64,000 nucleotides of DNA from Erysipelotrichaceae bacterium (GTDB taxonomy: Bacteria; Bacillota_I; Bacilli_A; Erysipelotrichales; Erysipelotrichaceae), in assembly GCA_017405675.1 (NCBI GenBank), contig JAFRAB010000033.1, positions 1 through 64,000 on the forward strand, written 5' to 3'. How positions within the stretch are numbered: position 1 is the first letter of the stretch; each line of letters starts with the position of its first letter. Shown here piece after piece: positions 25,424-34,719 of the stretch. The translations under genes were made by a program, and so were the position numbers. Under the pieces are notes generated by a model. It saw only the letters and a list, made by a program, of their open reading frames with translations, searched no databases and was not told the DNA's origin.

Positions 25424-27787
25424 ATGAGATTTCTGAAGTTATTGATAGTCATGATGATTGTGATTGCCGGATTTTCCAATTCGGCTGTTTTGGCTGAAGA
25501 GGACGGTGACTTCACATATGAAGTCAGTGACGGAAAAGCTGTGATAACAGGGTATTCGGGAGACCAGAACCACCTGTATATTCCTGATGAGATATCAGGC
25601 TATCCGGTCAGGGAAATAGCTTCTGAAGCCATAGACTGTTCTTATGTAACACGTCTGGAAATACCTTCCTCGGTAAGAAAAATACAGCAGGGGGCCTTTT
25701 ATAACTGTCAGAGCATAACGGTTCTCAGTTTTCCAAACAGCACAGACGGCAGTTACGGTTTCGATAAAATGGTTTCACTGGAAAAACTCATTATTACCAA
25801 TGGAACCGGTGAGTCATTTGACTATGCAACTGCCAGTGCCACACCTTGGTATCAGAGCTGTCGTAACATTTATGAAGTGGTTCTTGATGACAGGATCTCC
25901 GTAATAGGAGATTACATGCTTGAAGGACTGCTGAATGTCAGTCATGTTACAATGCCTTCCCGATTAAGACAGGTTGGCAGAAGAAGTTTCTATAACTGGC
26001 TTTCATTACAGAATCTCCAGCTTCCGGTATCCCTGCAGATAATAGGAAAAGAAGCCTTCGGTTGCGATCCTATTGTGAGATATGACAGATCAGTGATCGT
26101 TCTGCCGCAGAATATCATAAAAATAGATGATGATGCCTTTGACTTCAATAACATTTATTATACCTACAAGGGCAGTGAAGCTGATAAGTACCTTAAGGAC
26201 AGACATATAATACATAAAATCATTGATCTGGGTATACCTGACAGCATGGCAACTCTGGAACTGGGAGACAGCGGAATGTTTGTGCCGTCCAGAATACCTG
26301 ATTTCATGAAGGAAGATGTGGTCATCAGCTGTGACAACAATGACGTTCTGGAACTCAAGGAAGACGGCTACTATGTTGCTCACCGCAAGGGAACAGTTAC
26401 GCTGACGATCAGTACTGAAAGCGGCTCGGTTTCCAGAAATATAACAGTCAGAACTGATGAAAAAACGGACACTTATTATTTAAGAGTGCCGGTTGAAAGC
26501 TTCTGCCATCTGATGGGACAGGATCATTTTGATCGCATAACCAGCAGCAATCTGGAAGATGTTACCTATCAGTGCGAAGATGAAAAAGTCACTATTCTGG
26601 AAGATGGCCTGATGAGAATAGCTGAACCGGGAAGATACAGGATAAATGTTCTGCTGAATGACCGCCGGATCGGCCTTTATCTGATAGATGCCTATAAAGC
26701 GGTTGAAAGAATAGAGCCTGGCATGGACAGTTTTGTCATGACGGTAGACAACAGATACAAGTTTGTTTCCGATGTTTATCCTGAAGATGCTGATGACAAG
26801 ACACTTTACTACTTCAGTGAAGATGATTCAGTTGTCACGACAAATCTGACAGGATCTCTGCTGGCCACAGGCAAGGGAGAAACATTCATCAATATCTTCT
26901 CCCGTGACAATAACGCTGTTGCCAGAGTAAGAGTAAAAGTGCTTGATGACAGCATGAATGTCCCGGTCAGTGCCTTCCCGTTAATGATCGGCAAATCTTT
27001 TGATCTTAACATTGATGGCAATGATCTGACATATTATTCATCTGATGACAGCATTGCCACTGTCAGCAGCAGCGGTATCGTTACCGGTATCAGCACCGGA
27101 AACTGCTATATTACCGTGGGCAATGATGATGCCGCCAGAACGATCGATGTGGCTGTATATGAAGCTACGGGATATGGAGTGGACCTTTCAGAATGGAACA
27201 ACTACATCTCAGAAGATAACTTCGTACAGATGAAGAGATCGGGAATTGAATTTGTAATCTTAAGAGCCGGATACAGTGATGATTATGAAGACTACATGTT
27301 TGAAAACAACTACTACAATGCCAAAGAGGCTGGACTGGATGTAGGTGTATATCATTACATAACTGCTCTCGATGCTGAACAGGCTGTTGTCGAAGCTGAA
27401 TCAATGCTGGCCTGGATCGAAGGCAAACAGTTTGAATATCCTGTTATTCTTGACATTGAGGAAGAGGAACATAGAAGCATGTCATCCGCTAACTTCAATG
27501 CCATAGTTGATGCATACTGCTCAACAATTGAAGAGGCCGGATATAAGAGCATGATCTACAGTTTTGCATCTCTGCTTACAAGATGCAGTTCGGATAATCT
27601 GAGTAAATATGACATATGGCAGGCTCACTGGGGCGTAACATATCCGTCAGTATTTACCTCAAGATACACCATGTGGCAGTTTACCTCAGAAGGTAAGGTT
27701 CCGGGTGTTAAGGGCAATGTTGACATGAACATTTCCTTCTATGACTATCCGACATATATAAAAGAAAACCATCTCAATGGATATTAA
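25424..27787 (+). CDS. secreted LRR / Ig-like / GH25 lysozyme-family protein
   Basis: A 787-residue multidomain exported protein. A signal peptide (to about LAEEDG, residue 25) is followed by BspA-type leucine-rich repeats at about 30-280 (LYIPDEISGYPVREIASEAI and similar repeats), then Ig-like bacterial domains at about 290-580, including SIATVSSSGIVTGISTG, and a C-terminal glycoside hydrolase family 25 domain from about 586. GH25 hallmarks are YGVDLSEWNN, the catalytic DIE at about 677-679, and WQAHWG and MWQFTSEG. GH25 enzymes cut the MurNAc-GlcNAc bond of peptidoglycan. No sortase motif or transmembrane tail is seen. Adhesion or cell-wall remodelling is plausible; the activity is inferred. 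Confidence 0.88.
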   Translation: MRFLKLLIVMMIVIAGFSNSAVLAEEDGDFTYEVSDGKAVITGYSGDQNHLYIPDEISGYPVREIASEAIDCSYVTRLEIPSSVRKIQQGAFYNCQSITVLSFPNSTDGSYGFDKMVSLEKLIITNGTGESFDYATASATPWYQSCRNIYEVVLDDRISVIGDYMLEGLLNVSHVTMPSRLRQVGRRSFYNWLSLQNLQLPVSLQIIGKEAFGCDPIVRYDRSVIVLPQNIIKIDDDAFDFNNIYYTYKGSEADKYLKDRHIIHKIIDLGIPDSMATLELGDSGMFVPSRIPDFMKEDVVISCDNNDVLELKEDGYYVAHRKGTVTLTISTESGSVSRNITVRTDEKTDTYYLRVPVESFCHLMGQDHFDRITSSNLEDVTYQCEDEKVTILEDGLMRIAEPGRYRINVLLNDRRIGLYLIDAYKAVERIEPGMDSFVMTVDNRYKFVSDVYPEDADDKTLYYFSEDDSVVTTNLTGSLLATGKGETFINIFSRDNNAVARVRVKVLDDSMNVPVSAFPLMIGKSFDLNIDGNDLTYYSSDDSIATVSSSGIVTGISTGNCYITVGNDDAARTIDVAVYEATGYGVDLSEWNNYISEDNFVQMKRSGIEFVILRAGYSDDYEDYMFENNYYNAKEAGLDVGVYHYITALDAEQAVVEAESMLAWIEGKQFEYPVILDIEEEEHRSMSSANFNAIVDAYCSTIEEAGYKSMIYSFASLLTRCSSDNLSKYDIWQAHWGVTYPSVFTSRYTMWQFTSEGKVPGVKGNVDMNISFYDYPTYIKENHLNGY

Positions 27788-27792
27788 AAATC

Positions 27793-27820
27793 ACCGGTAA
27801 CTGAATGTTGCCGGTTTTTT
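27793..27820 (+). terminator. terminator after the GH25 gene
   Basis: A 9-bp stem ACCGGTAAC (27793-27801) with GTTGCCGGT (27807-27815), one G-U pair, then a T-run. Confidence 0.88.
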
Positions 27821-27821
27821 G

Positions 27822-27830
27822 TGCTAGAAT
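27822..27830 (+). promoter_or_regulatory. extended -10 of the VanZ-like gene
   Basis: TGC followed by TAGAAT (27822-27830). The usual 6-7 nt to the transcription start lands on the ATG at 27838, so the mRNA may have no leader. Confidence 0.55.
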
Positions 27831-27837
27831 ATTTATT

Positions 27838-28269
27838 ATGCTTAAAAGAAAGTATCTTTGGGGTCTTGTTATCCTTTACCTTATGTTCATATTTGGAAAT
27901 TCACTGCAGACAGGTGAAGTGTCTGGCAGTTTGAGCAGACAGATTGCTGAGGCAGTAGCTCAGTTACTCAGGTCACTCAGTATTGTCATCAGTGATTTTG
28001 ATCTGCTTCATCTGGTGATCAGAAAGCTGGCGCATTTTACGGAATTCCTGGTGCTGGGCTTTCTGGTACAGTGGGTAAACAGCCATCAGCCTCTGATGGC
28101 GGATAAGAAGTATGTATTCCTGTTGTTTCTGCTGGCTGGCTTTACAGATGAATTTCTGCAGCTGTTTGTGGACGGAAGAGCCGGGATGCTGACAGATTCC
28201 CTGATTGATTCCTCAGGTTATGTATTAAGCTGGATCATCGTTATGCTTATGAAAAAAACTCATCGCTGA
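27838..28269 (+). CDS. VanZ-like membrane protein
   Basis: A 143-residue protein with several membrane helices. The fold of the VanZ family shows in YLMFIFGNSLQTGEVS near the start, IRKLAHFTEFLVLGFL in the middle and GFTDEFLQLFVDGRAGMLTDSLIDSSG at the end. The family includes the teicoplanin-resistance protein VanZ, but most members, including single chromosomal copies such as this, have no known role; there is no vanA-type cluster here. The in-frame start at 27805 lies inside the upstream terminator, so I take ATG 27838. It has no Shine-Dalgarno. Confidence 0.85.
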   Translation: MLKRKYLWGLVILYLMFIFGNSLQTGEVSGSLSRQIAEAVAQLLRSLSIVISDFDLLHLVIRKLAHFTEFLVLGFLVQWVNSHQPLMADKKYVFLLFLLAGFTDEFLQLFVDGRAGMLTDSLIDSSGYVLSWIIVMLMKKTHR

Positions 28270-28289
28270 CTGCGATGAGTTTATTTTTT
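28256..28289. terminator. bidirectional terminator between the VanZ-like gene and plsY
   Basis: Perfect 11-bp stem (28256-28266 with 28272-28282) with an A-run before and a T-run after it, so it can work on both strands. Both genes' stop codons lie within it. Confidence 0.92.
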
Positions 28290-28898
28290 CTTTGTGAGTG
28301 AAAATTTGTTTTCGGTGTGATTTAGCAGACGCTGTATGTTGGCTTTATGCTTGTAAATGATAAACACGGTAAGGAATGTGATCAGAATGCAGATCCTCTT
28401 GTCAGGGTTCATGCACCAGCATACGATCGTAGCTGAGATGAATGCACACATTGACCCCAGTGAAATATACTGCGTAGACAGAGCCAGAGAGGCAAAAACG
28501 AACAGAGGGATCCCTACCTGGAAGGCAAAGTATCTGAATGATGTCAGCGAAATGGCCAGCAGGATACCGGCGCTGGTAGCCACACCTTTGCCGCCCTTGA
28601 AACCGGAGAACAGCGGATAGCAGTGTCCGATGACCGTAAATACTGCGGTCAGAAGGGCGAGTGAAGGGTCAAAGCTCTTTAAAACCATGTAGGCAATGAA
28701 GCCTTTCATGGCATCAAGAACTGCCACGAGATAGAATACTTTTGTGCCCAGAACTCTACCGGCGTTTGTGGCACCAAGATTGCCTGAACCGTGCTCACGG
28801 ATGTCGGTTTTATAGAATACTTTTCCGATTATCAGAGCCCAGGGAATTGAGCCCACAATATAGCCGATCAATGCGAATAAAATAGCTTTTAATAACAT
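28281..28898 (-). CDS. plsY: glycerol-3-phosphate acyltransferase PlsY
   Basis: Integral membrane acyltransferase that transfers the acyl group from acyl-phosphate to glycerol-3-phosphate, the first step of phospholipid synthesis. The 205 residues carry the family motifs: GSIPWALIIGK, DIREHGSGNLGATNAGRVLG and FKGGKGVATSAG. It is divergent from parE-parC, an arrangement also found in Bacillus (yneS-parE-parC). Its -10 (TATCAT on the minus strand, 28916-28921, preceded by TGG) sits about 20 bp from the parE -10. Confidence 0.96.
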   Translation of the reverse strand: MLLKAILFALIGYIVGSIPWALIIGKVFYKTDIREHGSGNLGATNAGRVLGTKVFYLVAVLDAMKGFIAYMVLKSFDPSLALLTAVFTVIGHCYPLFSGFKGGKGVATSAGILLAISLTSFRYFAFQVGIPLFVFASLALSTQYISLGSMCAFISATIVCWCMNPDKRICILITFLTVFIIYKHKANIQRLLNHTENKFSLTKKK

Positions 28899-28915
28899 GT
28901 TTCATCACCATAAAT

Positions 28916-28947
28916 ATGATACCATATCCAGCTAAATTTGGTATAAT
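28916..28947. promoter_or_regulatory. divergent promoters of plsY and parE
   Basis: A 69-bp gap holds two extended -10 elements: TGG-TATCAT on the minus strand (28916-28924) for plsY and TGG-TATAAT on the plus strand (28939-28947) for parE. AAGGTGAGG follows for parE and TGGTGATG for plsY. The two promoters are so close that polymerases would interfere. Confidence 0.7.
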
Positions 28948-28967
28948 ATTAAGGTGAGGTTTTTTGT

Positions 28968-30890
28968 ATGCCTGGAAAAGATTATAACGAGCAAAGCATT
29001 CAGATTTTAAAAGGCCTTGACGCAGTAAGAAAGAGACCTGGCATGTATATCGGGTCTACCGACTACCATGGATTGCATCACCTGGTATGGGAGATCATGG
29101 ACAATGCCATGGACGAAGCACTTAACGGTTTTGGCAAGGTGATTAAAGTCACAATTGAGAAGAATAACGTCATCTGTGTGGAAGATGAAGGAAGAGGTAT
29201 GCCTGTCGGCAGACACGCTTCCGGTGTTCCGACTATACAGGTTATTTTTACTGAGCTTCATGCCGGCGCCAAGTTCTCCAGCGACAGCGGTTATAAAACA
29301 GCAGGCGGACTGCACGGTGTCGGTGCTTCAGTTGTCAATGCTCTGAGTGAATGGCTGGAAGTTACCACCTGTTATAAGGGCGGCATTTACCGCATGACTT
29401 TTAAGAACGGCGGCAGTGTCATCGGCAAGCTTGAAAACCTCGGACCGACAAATAAGACCGGGACGAAAGTCAGATTCCTGGCTGATAAGAAGATTTTCGG
29501 CCGTGTTGAATATAATTATGAGACCATCCTGGAAAGAGTCAGAGAAGCTGCTTTCCTGACCAATGGTCTGAAGATGGTCATTGTTGACGAAAGAAAGAAT
29601 GTCAAGGAAGAATTCTGTTACGAAAACGGCCTTGAAGCTTTCATCAAATATCTACATGAAGGAAGAGAAGGGCTTTCTCCAATTGTCACATTCAATGGCG
29701 GAACCTCAAAGATCGGTGTTGATTTTGCGTTCCAGTACACTGACGGTGTTTCTGAAAACAGCTACTCTTTCGTAAACCATGTCAGAACTGTAGACGGCGG
29801 TACGCATGTCATTGGTTATAAGACAGCTTTTACAAAGTGTTTTAATGATTATGCCAGACGTACGGGACTGCTTAAGGACAAGGATGAAAACCTGGAAGGC
29901 GGAGATATCCGTGAAGGCCTGACGGCAGTAGTATCACTGACGATTTCCGAAGACCTGCTGGAGTTTGAAGGCCAGACAAAGGGCAAATTGGGAACACCTG
30001 AAGCCCGTAATATCGTTGAAAGCGTTATTTCAGAAAAGCTTTCCTTCTTCCTGCAGGAAAACAAGGAAATGACAGATGGTCTGATCAGAAAGATGATCAG
30101 AGCTTTACAGGCCCGTAAGGCTGCCCAGAAAGCCCGTGAGGAAGTACGCAACGGCAAGGGCAAGAATCAGAAACGGGAACGTCAGATCTCCGGAAAACTT
30201 GCTCCTGCACAGTCACGTAACGCCAAGAAAAATGAACTGTTCCTGGTTGAGGGTGACTCAGCCGGCGGCAGTGCCAAGCAGGGCAGAGACTCCAAGTATC
30301 AGGCTATCCTGCCTTTAAGAGGAAAGGTCCTTAATACGGAAAAAGCCAGTGAAGCTGAAATTCTCAAAAATGAAGAGTTAAGCACACTGATATATACGAT
30401 CGGTGCTGATTTCGGTGCCAAGTTTGATGTTGAAAGCAGCAACTACGACAAGATCATCATCATGACAGATGCTGATACTGACGGTGCCCATATTCAGGTA
30501 CTGTTATTGACTTTCTTCTACCGTTACATGAAACCGCTGATCGATGCGGGAAAGGTTTATGTTGCCTTACCGCCTTTATACAAGGTTCAGAAGGGTAAGG
30601 ATGTTCATTATGCCTATAACGATGATGAACTGGAAGAATTAAGAGAAAAATACGGAAAAGTGGAAATTCAGAGATATAAAGGTCTGGGTGAAATGAATGC
30701 TGACCAGCTCTGGGATACCACAATGAATCCTGAAACCAGAACACTGATACAGGTTAATATTGATGATAACTTCGCAACTGACAAGAAGTTCAGTGTTCTT
30801 ATGGGGGACAGACCGGATATCAGAAGAGAATGGATCGAAGATTTCGTAACATTCACTTTGGAAGACAAATACCAGCTGGAGGGTAACTGA
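28968..30890 (+). CDS. parE: DNA topoisomerase IV subunit B
   Basis: ATPase subunit of the type II topoisomerase that unlinks daughter chromosomes. The 640 residues begin with the GHKL ATPase (LDAVRKRPGMYIGSTD, EIMDNAMDEAL with catalytic Glu and Asn, GRGMPVG, GGLHGVGASVVNALS) and end with the TOPRIM domain (LVEGDSAGGSAKQGRD, MTDADTDGAHI). The pairing with parC and the divergent plsY favour ParE over GyrB. parC begins 2 nt after its stop codon. Confidence 0.94.
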   Translation: MPGKDYNEQSIQILKGLDAVRKRPGMYIGSTDYHGLHHLVWEIMDNAMDEALNGFGKVIKVTIEKNNVICVEDEGRGMPVGRHASGVPTIQVIFTELHAGAKFSSDSGYKTAGGLHGVGASVVNALSEWLEVTTCYKGGIYRMTFKNGGSVIGKLENLGPTNKTGTKVRFLADKKIFGRVEYNYETILERVREAAFLTNGLKMVIVDERKNVKEEFCYENGLEAFIKYLHEGREGLSPIVTFNGGTSKIGVDFAFQYTDGVSENSYSFVNHVRTVDGGTHVIGYKTAFTKCFNDYARRTGLLKDKDENLEGGDIREGLTAVVSLTISEDLLEFEGQTKGKLGTPEARNIVESVISEKLSFFLQENKEMTDGLIRKMIRALQARKAAQKAREEVRNGKGKNQKRERQISGKLAPAQSRNAKKNELFLVEGDSAGGSAKQGRDSKYQAILPLRGKVLNTEKASEAEILKNEELSTLIYTIGADFGAKFDVESSNYDKIIIMTDADTDGAHIQVLLLTFFYRYMKPLIDAGKVYVALPPLYKVQKGKDVHYAYNDDELEELREKYGKVEIQRYKGLGEMNADQLWDTTMNPETRTLIQVNIDDNFATDKKFSVLMGDRPDIRREWIEDFVTFTLEDKYQLEGN

Positions 30891-30892
30891 TC

Positions 30893-33364
30893 ATGGCTAA
30901 ACAGGTTGAAAACGAATACATGAGACTTACTCTCAACGATCTTATTTCCGAGAGATACGGCGATTATGCCAAGTATATTATCCAGGACAGAGCCTTGCCT
31001 GACGCCCGTGACGGTCTGAAACCGGTACAGAGAAGAATTCTGTACGCCATGTACCGTGAAGGAAATACTGCTGATAAGGCGTTCAGGAAGAGCGCCAAGA
31101 CAGTAGGTATCGTTATCGGTAACTATCATCCTCACGGTGACAGCAGCGTTTATGAGGCTATGGTCAGACTTTCCCAGTCATGGAAACAGAATTATCCGCT
31201 GGTTGAGATGCACGGCAATAACGGTTCAATCGATGATGACCCGCCGGCTGCCATGCGTTATACCGAAGCCAGACTGGCCGGCCTGAGCAGCACTCTGCTG
31301 GAAGATATTGACAAGGATACCGTAACCTGGTCACCTAACTTCGACGATACGGAAAATGAACCGACAGTACTGCCGGCAAAATTCCCTAATCTGCTGGTAA
31401 ACGGAGCAACAGGCATTGCAGCCGGGTATGCCACCAACATACCTCCACACAACCTGCGTGAAGTAGTTGACGGTACGGTTTACAGGATCAACCATCCGAA
31501 CTGCACTCTTGATGAGGTCATGCAGTTCATCAAGGGACCCGACTTCCCAACCGGCGGCATTGTTCAGGGAATCAACGGCATCAAGGAAGCGTTTATTTCC
31601 GGCAAGGGCAAGGTCGTTGTCAGAGGAAAGGTCACCATTGAACAGAATAAGACCAATAACCAGATAATCATCACTGAGATACCTTATGAGGTCATCAAGA
31701 TTAATCTGGTTAAAAAGATAGACGATATCAGATTTAACAAGGATATTGACGGCATCACGGATGTCAGAGATGAATCAGACAGAAACGGTCTGAGAATAGT
31801 CGTTGATGTCAAGAAAGACGCTAATGCTGAACTGATACTGAACTATCTGTATAAGAATACCGATCTGCAGGTCAATTATAACTACAACATGATCGCAATA
31901 GTTGACCGCAGACCTACGCAGCTGGGACTGCTGCAGGCTCTGGATTCATATGTGGCATTCATGAAGGATGTCATCAGAGCCCGTTCCCATTATGAATTCA
32001 ATAAGAGAATTGACAGATGCCATATTCTGGAAGGCCTGATCAAGGCAGTCAGCGTTCTTGATGAAGTAATTGCCATAATCAGAGCTTCCAAGGATAAGGC
32101 TGATTCCAAGAAAAAACTCATTGCCAGATTCGGCTTCTCTGATGTTCAGGCTGAAGCCATTGTCAATCTGAGACTTTACAGACTGACTAATACGGATATC
32201 TTTGAACTGAAGAATGAATTCGGCCGTCTGGTTGGCGAACTGAAGGAACTCAAGGAAATCATTGAAAATGACACCAAGCTGAACAAGGTTCTCTGTCGGG
32301 AAATGAAAGCCATCGCTGACAAATATGGCAATGACAGAAGGACTGTCATAGAAGATGAAGTCAGTGAGATTCAGATTGACAAGACTGCCATGATCGGCAA
32401 TGAGCATATAGTCATAACCTTATCAAGAGACGGCTACATCAAAAGAGTATCGATGCGTTCATATTCATCCAACGACTCATTTACCGGTCTGAAGGATGAG
32501 GACGAACTGATCGGATACTGTGAAGCCGATACGCTTGATACCTTGCTGGCATTTACTGAGACCGGAGAATATGTATCACTGCCGCTGTATACACTTTCTG
32601 AGTATAAATGGAAGGATATCGGCGATCATATTTCAAAATACGTCAAGGTCAACAATGCCGAAAAGTTTGTCGGAGCCTGCCTGGTCAAGGATTTCAATAC
32701 CTATGCCTGGATCGTCAGTGTTTCCAGAAACGGCATGGTCAAGAGAACGATGCTGCCGGGCTGGAAACTGCAGAGAACTTCCAAGAGTTCTTCAGGCATG
32801 AAGCTGGTTGACGATGACAAGGTCGTATCCGTACTGCTGGCTTACGAAAATGATGAGATAACATTCATTACCAGAGACGGTTTCGCTTCAAGATACAGAG
32901 TTGATGAAATACCTCAGGTCGCTACCAAGGCCAAGGGTGTCAGAAGCGTGAAACTTGTCGGCGATGATTATGTAACATGCGCAGCCATTATCAATGATTC
33001 CGTCAGTGAAGTTGTTTACCTGACAGAACGCAGCGGCGGCAAGCGCATTAAGAAAGATGACATTGAAGAGACAAGAAGAGCTACCAAGGGTATGCTTATT
33101 GCCAAGAAGAATAAGACCAATCCGCACAGTGTCAGATATGTAATAACGGGCTCTCTCAATGACAGCCTGAATCTGAACAACAGTGAAGGAGCTCTGAACT
33201 ATCTGTTCAAGGATGTCACTCTTATGAGCAAGGATGCCAGATTCTCAAATCCGATAACAACAGGAAGCTGGTATCATATACTGAACATTCAGGAAGTGAA
33301 GATTATTGATATACCTGAGGGTCTGTCGGACAAGAGTTATGAAGAAATAACTTTGGAGGTGTAA
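30893..33364 (+). CDS. parC: DNA topoisomerase IV subunit A
   Basis: DNA-cleaving subunit of topoisomerase IV. The 823-residue protein has the winged-helix/tower region with [17 protein letters not shown], the quinolone-determining stretch [20 protein letters not shown] and the catalytic Tyr in [12 protein letters not shown], followed by coiled-coil and C-terminal beta-pinwheel blades. In the quinolone region the usual Ser/Glu-type positions read Ser and Glu (DSSVYEAM), so no resistance change is apparent. It is followed after 1 nt by an unknown membrane protein in the same operon. Confidence 0.95.
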   Translation: MAKQVENEYMRLTLNDLISERYGDYAKYIIQDRALPDARDGLKPVQRRILYAMYREGNTADKAFRKSAKTVGIVIGNYHPHGDSSVYEAMVRLSQSWKQNYPLVEMHGNNGSIDDDPPAAMRYTEARLAGLSSTLLEDIDKDTVTWSPNFDDTENEPTVLPAKFPNLLVNGATGIAAGYATNIPPHNLREVVDGTVYRINHPNCTLDEVMQFIKGPDFPTGGIVQGINGIKEAFISGKGKVVVRGKVTIEQNKTNNQIIITEIPYEVIKINLVKKIDDIRFNKDIDGITDVRDESDRNGLRIVVDVKKDANAELILNYLYKNTDLQVNYNYNMIAIVDRRPTQLGLLQALDSYVAFMKDVIRARSHYEFNKRIDRCHILEGLIKAVSVLDEVIAIIRASKDKADSKKKLIARFGFSDVQAEAIVNLRLYRLTNTDIFELKNEFGRLVGELKELKEIIENDTKLNKVLCREMKAIADKYGNDRRTVIEDEVSEIQIDKTAMIGNEHIVITLSRDGYIKRVSMRSYSSNDSFTGLKDEDELIGYCEADTLDTLLAFTETGEYVSLPLYTLSEYKWKDIGDHISKYVKVNNAEKFVGACLVKDFNTYAWIVSVSRNGMVKRTMLPGWKLQRTSKSSSGMKLVDDDKVVSVLLAYENDEITFITRDGFASRYRVDEIPQVATKAKGVRSVKLVGDDYVTCAAIINDSVSEVVYLTERSGGKRIKKDDIEETRRATKGMLIAKKNKTNPHSVRYVITGSLNDSLNLNNSEGALNYLFKDVTLMSKDARFSNPITTGSWYHILNIQEVKIIDIPEGLSDKSYEEITLEV

Positions 33365-33365
33365 G

Positions 33366-34718
33366 ATGAAATTTTTCAAGAGATTAATAGTACTTCTGAT
33401 CGTTTACCGGCTGGCAGCTGCCAGTACTTTCGGTATTGTTACCTGGTATTACAAGATCAATCTGCTGGATAATCCTGATCTGCAGCTGTATGGAGGCATA
33501 GCTGCCGGCATACTGTCACTGCTGACAGGACTGCTCCTGGTCATCGTTAAAAAGAAAAAGAAACCTGCAAAGACTCTTCCTAATGAAACAGGCAAGAAGA
33601 TTGAAACGGCCAGTGTCGTAACTCCTGGTGCCGATAACGGACTGATGGTTGACGAGATACCTCAGCAGCCTGATCTGCCGGCAATGCCTGAGTATGAGCC
33701 TCTCGAAGAAGAAGCAGTGACTGAGGAATATGAACAGCCGGATGAAGCTGAAATTGAGGTAAATGAGCCTGAAACAGTTAACGAGGAAGAATTTGTTGCG
33801 GAAACTGTTGAAGAGGCAGTTCCTGCTGAAGAGATCCCGGCAGAGGAAGCAGAACCGGAAATGGAAATGATCCCGGAACCTGAAATTCCGGAAGATACTC
33901 AGGAAATCGTTCTTGAGGAACCTGTTTTTGATGAGATCCCTGAAAATCAGAACGAGGAAGAAGTTATTGATTTCATGGCAGCCACCAAGACCATGCCGGT
34001 CATTACTCCTGAAGAAGAGACTATGGAAACTGTGTCTGCTGAAGCTGAAGAACCTGTAGAAAATACTGAAACAGAAGAACCGCAGGAACAGTTACCGCAG
34101 ACTGAAAGTGATGATGCAGATGTGGCTGATGAAAAACCTGAAGAACCTGAAAAGGTTAAAAAGATATTTGTTGATGATACAACACAGATCATTTCTACAG
34201 CCAGTCTGAATGACTATCTCAAGAAGATCAGAGAAAACAGAGACATTGAAGTTACAAATGCCAATGCGATAAAGAATGACATAATCCTGCCATTGGGACC
34301 TAGAGAGGCTGTTGTTGAAGAAGAAGAGATACCGGCTGATGAAGTAGTAGTGGAAGAGGATGTAACTGAGGCACCTGTTACTGAGATGCAGCCTCTGCCG
34401 CAGGAAGAAATGATTCTCAAGCCTCTGGAAGAAGAGGATGAAAAAACAACAACATTATCAAGAACACAGGAAAACTACATTACTCAGAGCACACTGTCAT
34501 ATATTGATGAGTCCGGAAAGCCGCAGTTCAGAGTAACTGAGGAAATCAAGACTGTCAGAGAACGGGATGAATCTCAGAAAAAGGGTTTTGAAGGCTTTGA
34601 CGTCAAGGCCGAAAGAGCTGAGAAGTGGGCAAACTTCCTGAACGGAATCATTACCATTCTGGTAATAGCTATCGTATTGATTCTGCTTTATTACCTGTAT
34701 AACAGATTCTTTGCTTAA
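33366..34718 (+). CDS. unknown acidic membrane protein in the parEC operon
   Basis: I do not recognise this 450-residue protein. Two membrane helices lie near the N-terminus (about residues 8-28 and 40-62), followed by a Lys-rich patch (VKKKKKPAK), then about 300 residues very rich in Glu and Pro with no clear fold, a more conserved-looking segment IFVDDTTQIISTASLNDYLKKI at about 267-288, and a C-terminal helix (about 425-445). TTGGAGGTG inside the parC end serves as ribosome site, with 1 nt between the genes. The layout suggests a membrane-tethered, disordered scaffold. Link to topoisomerase IV or the nucleoid is only a guess from context. Confidence 0.75.
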   Translation: MKFFKRLIVLLIVYRLAAASTFGIVTWYYKINLLDNPDLQLYGGIAAGILSLLTGLLLVIVKKKKKPAKTLPNETGKKIETASVVTPGADNGLMVDEIPQQPDLPAMPEYEPLEEEAVTEEYEQPDEAEIEVNEPETVNEEEFVAETVEEAVPAEEIPAEEAEPEMEMIPEPEIPEDTQEIVLEEPVFDEIPENQNEEEVIDFMAATKTMPVITPEEETMETVSAEAEEPVENTETEEPQEQLPQTESDDADVADEKPEEPEKVKKIFVDDTTQIISTASLNDYLKKIRENRDIEVTNANAIKNDIILPLGPREAVVEEEEIPADEVVVEEDVTEAPVTEMQPLPQEEMILKPLEEEDEKTTTLSRTQENYITQSTLSYIDESGKPQFRVTEEIKTVRERDESQKKGFEGFDVKAERAEKWANFLNGIITILVIAIVLILLYYLYNRFFA

Positions 34719-34719
34719 G

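Noticed and set aside
27838..28269. VanZ-like gene as a glycopeptide-resistance determinant
   Set aside because: No vanR/S/H/A/X-type genes accompany it; single VanZ-family genes are common in Bacillota chromosomes without resistance.
34711..34719. TTG start for yqeH
   Set aside because: It overlaps the upstream stop codon, has no Shine-Dalgarno and adds only three residues; ATG 34720 is simpler.
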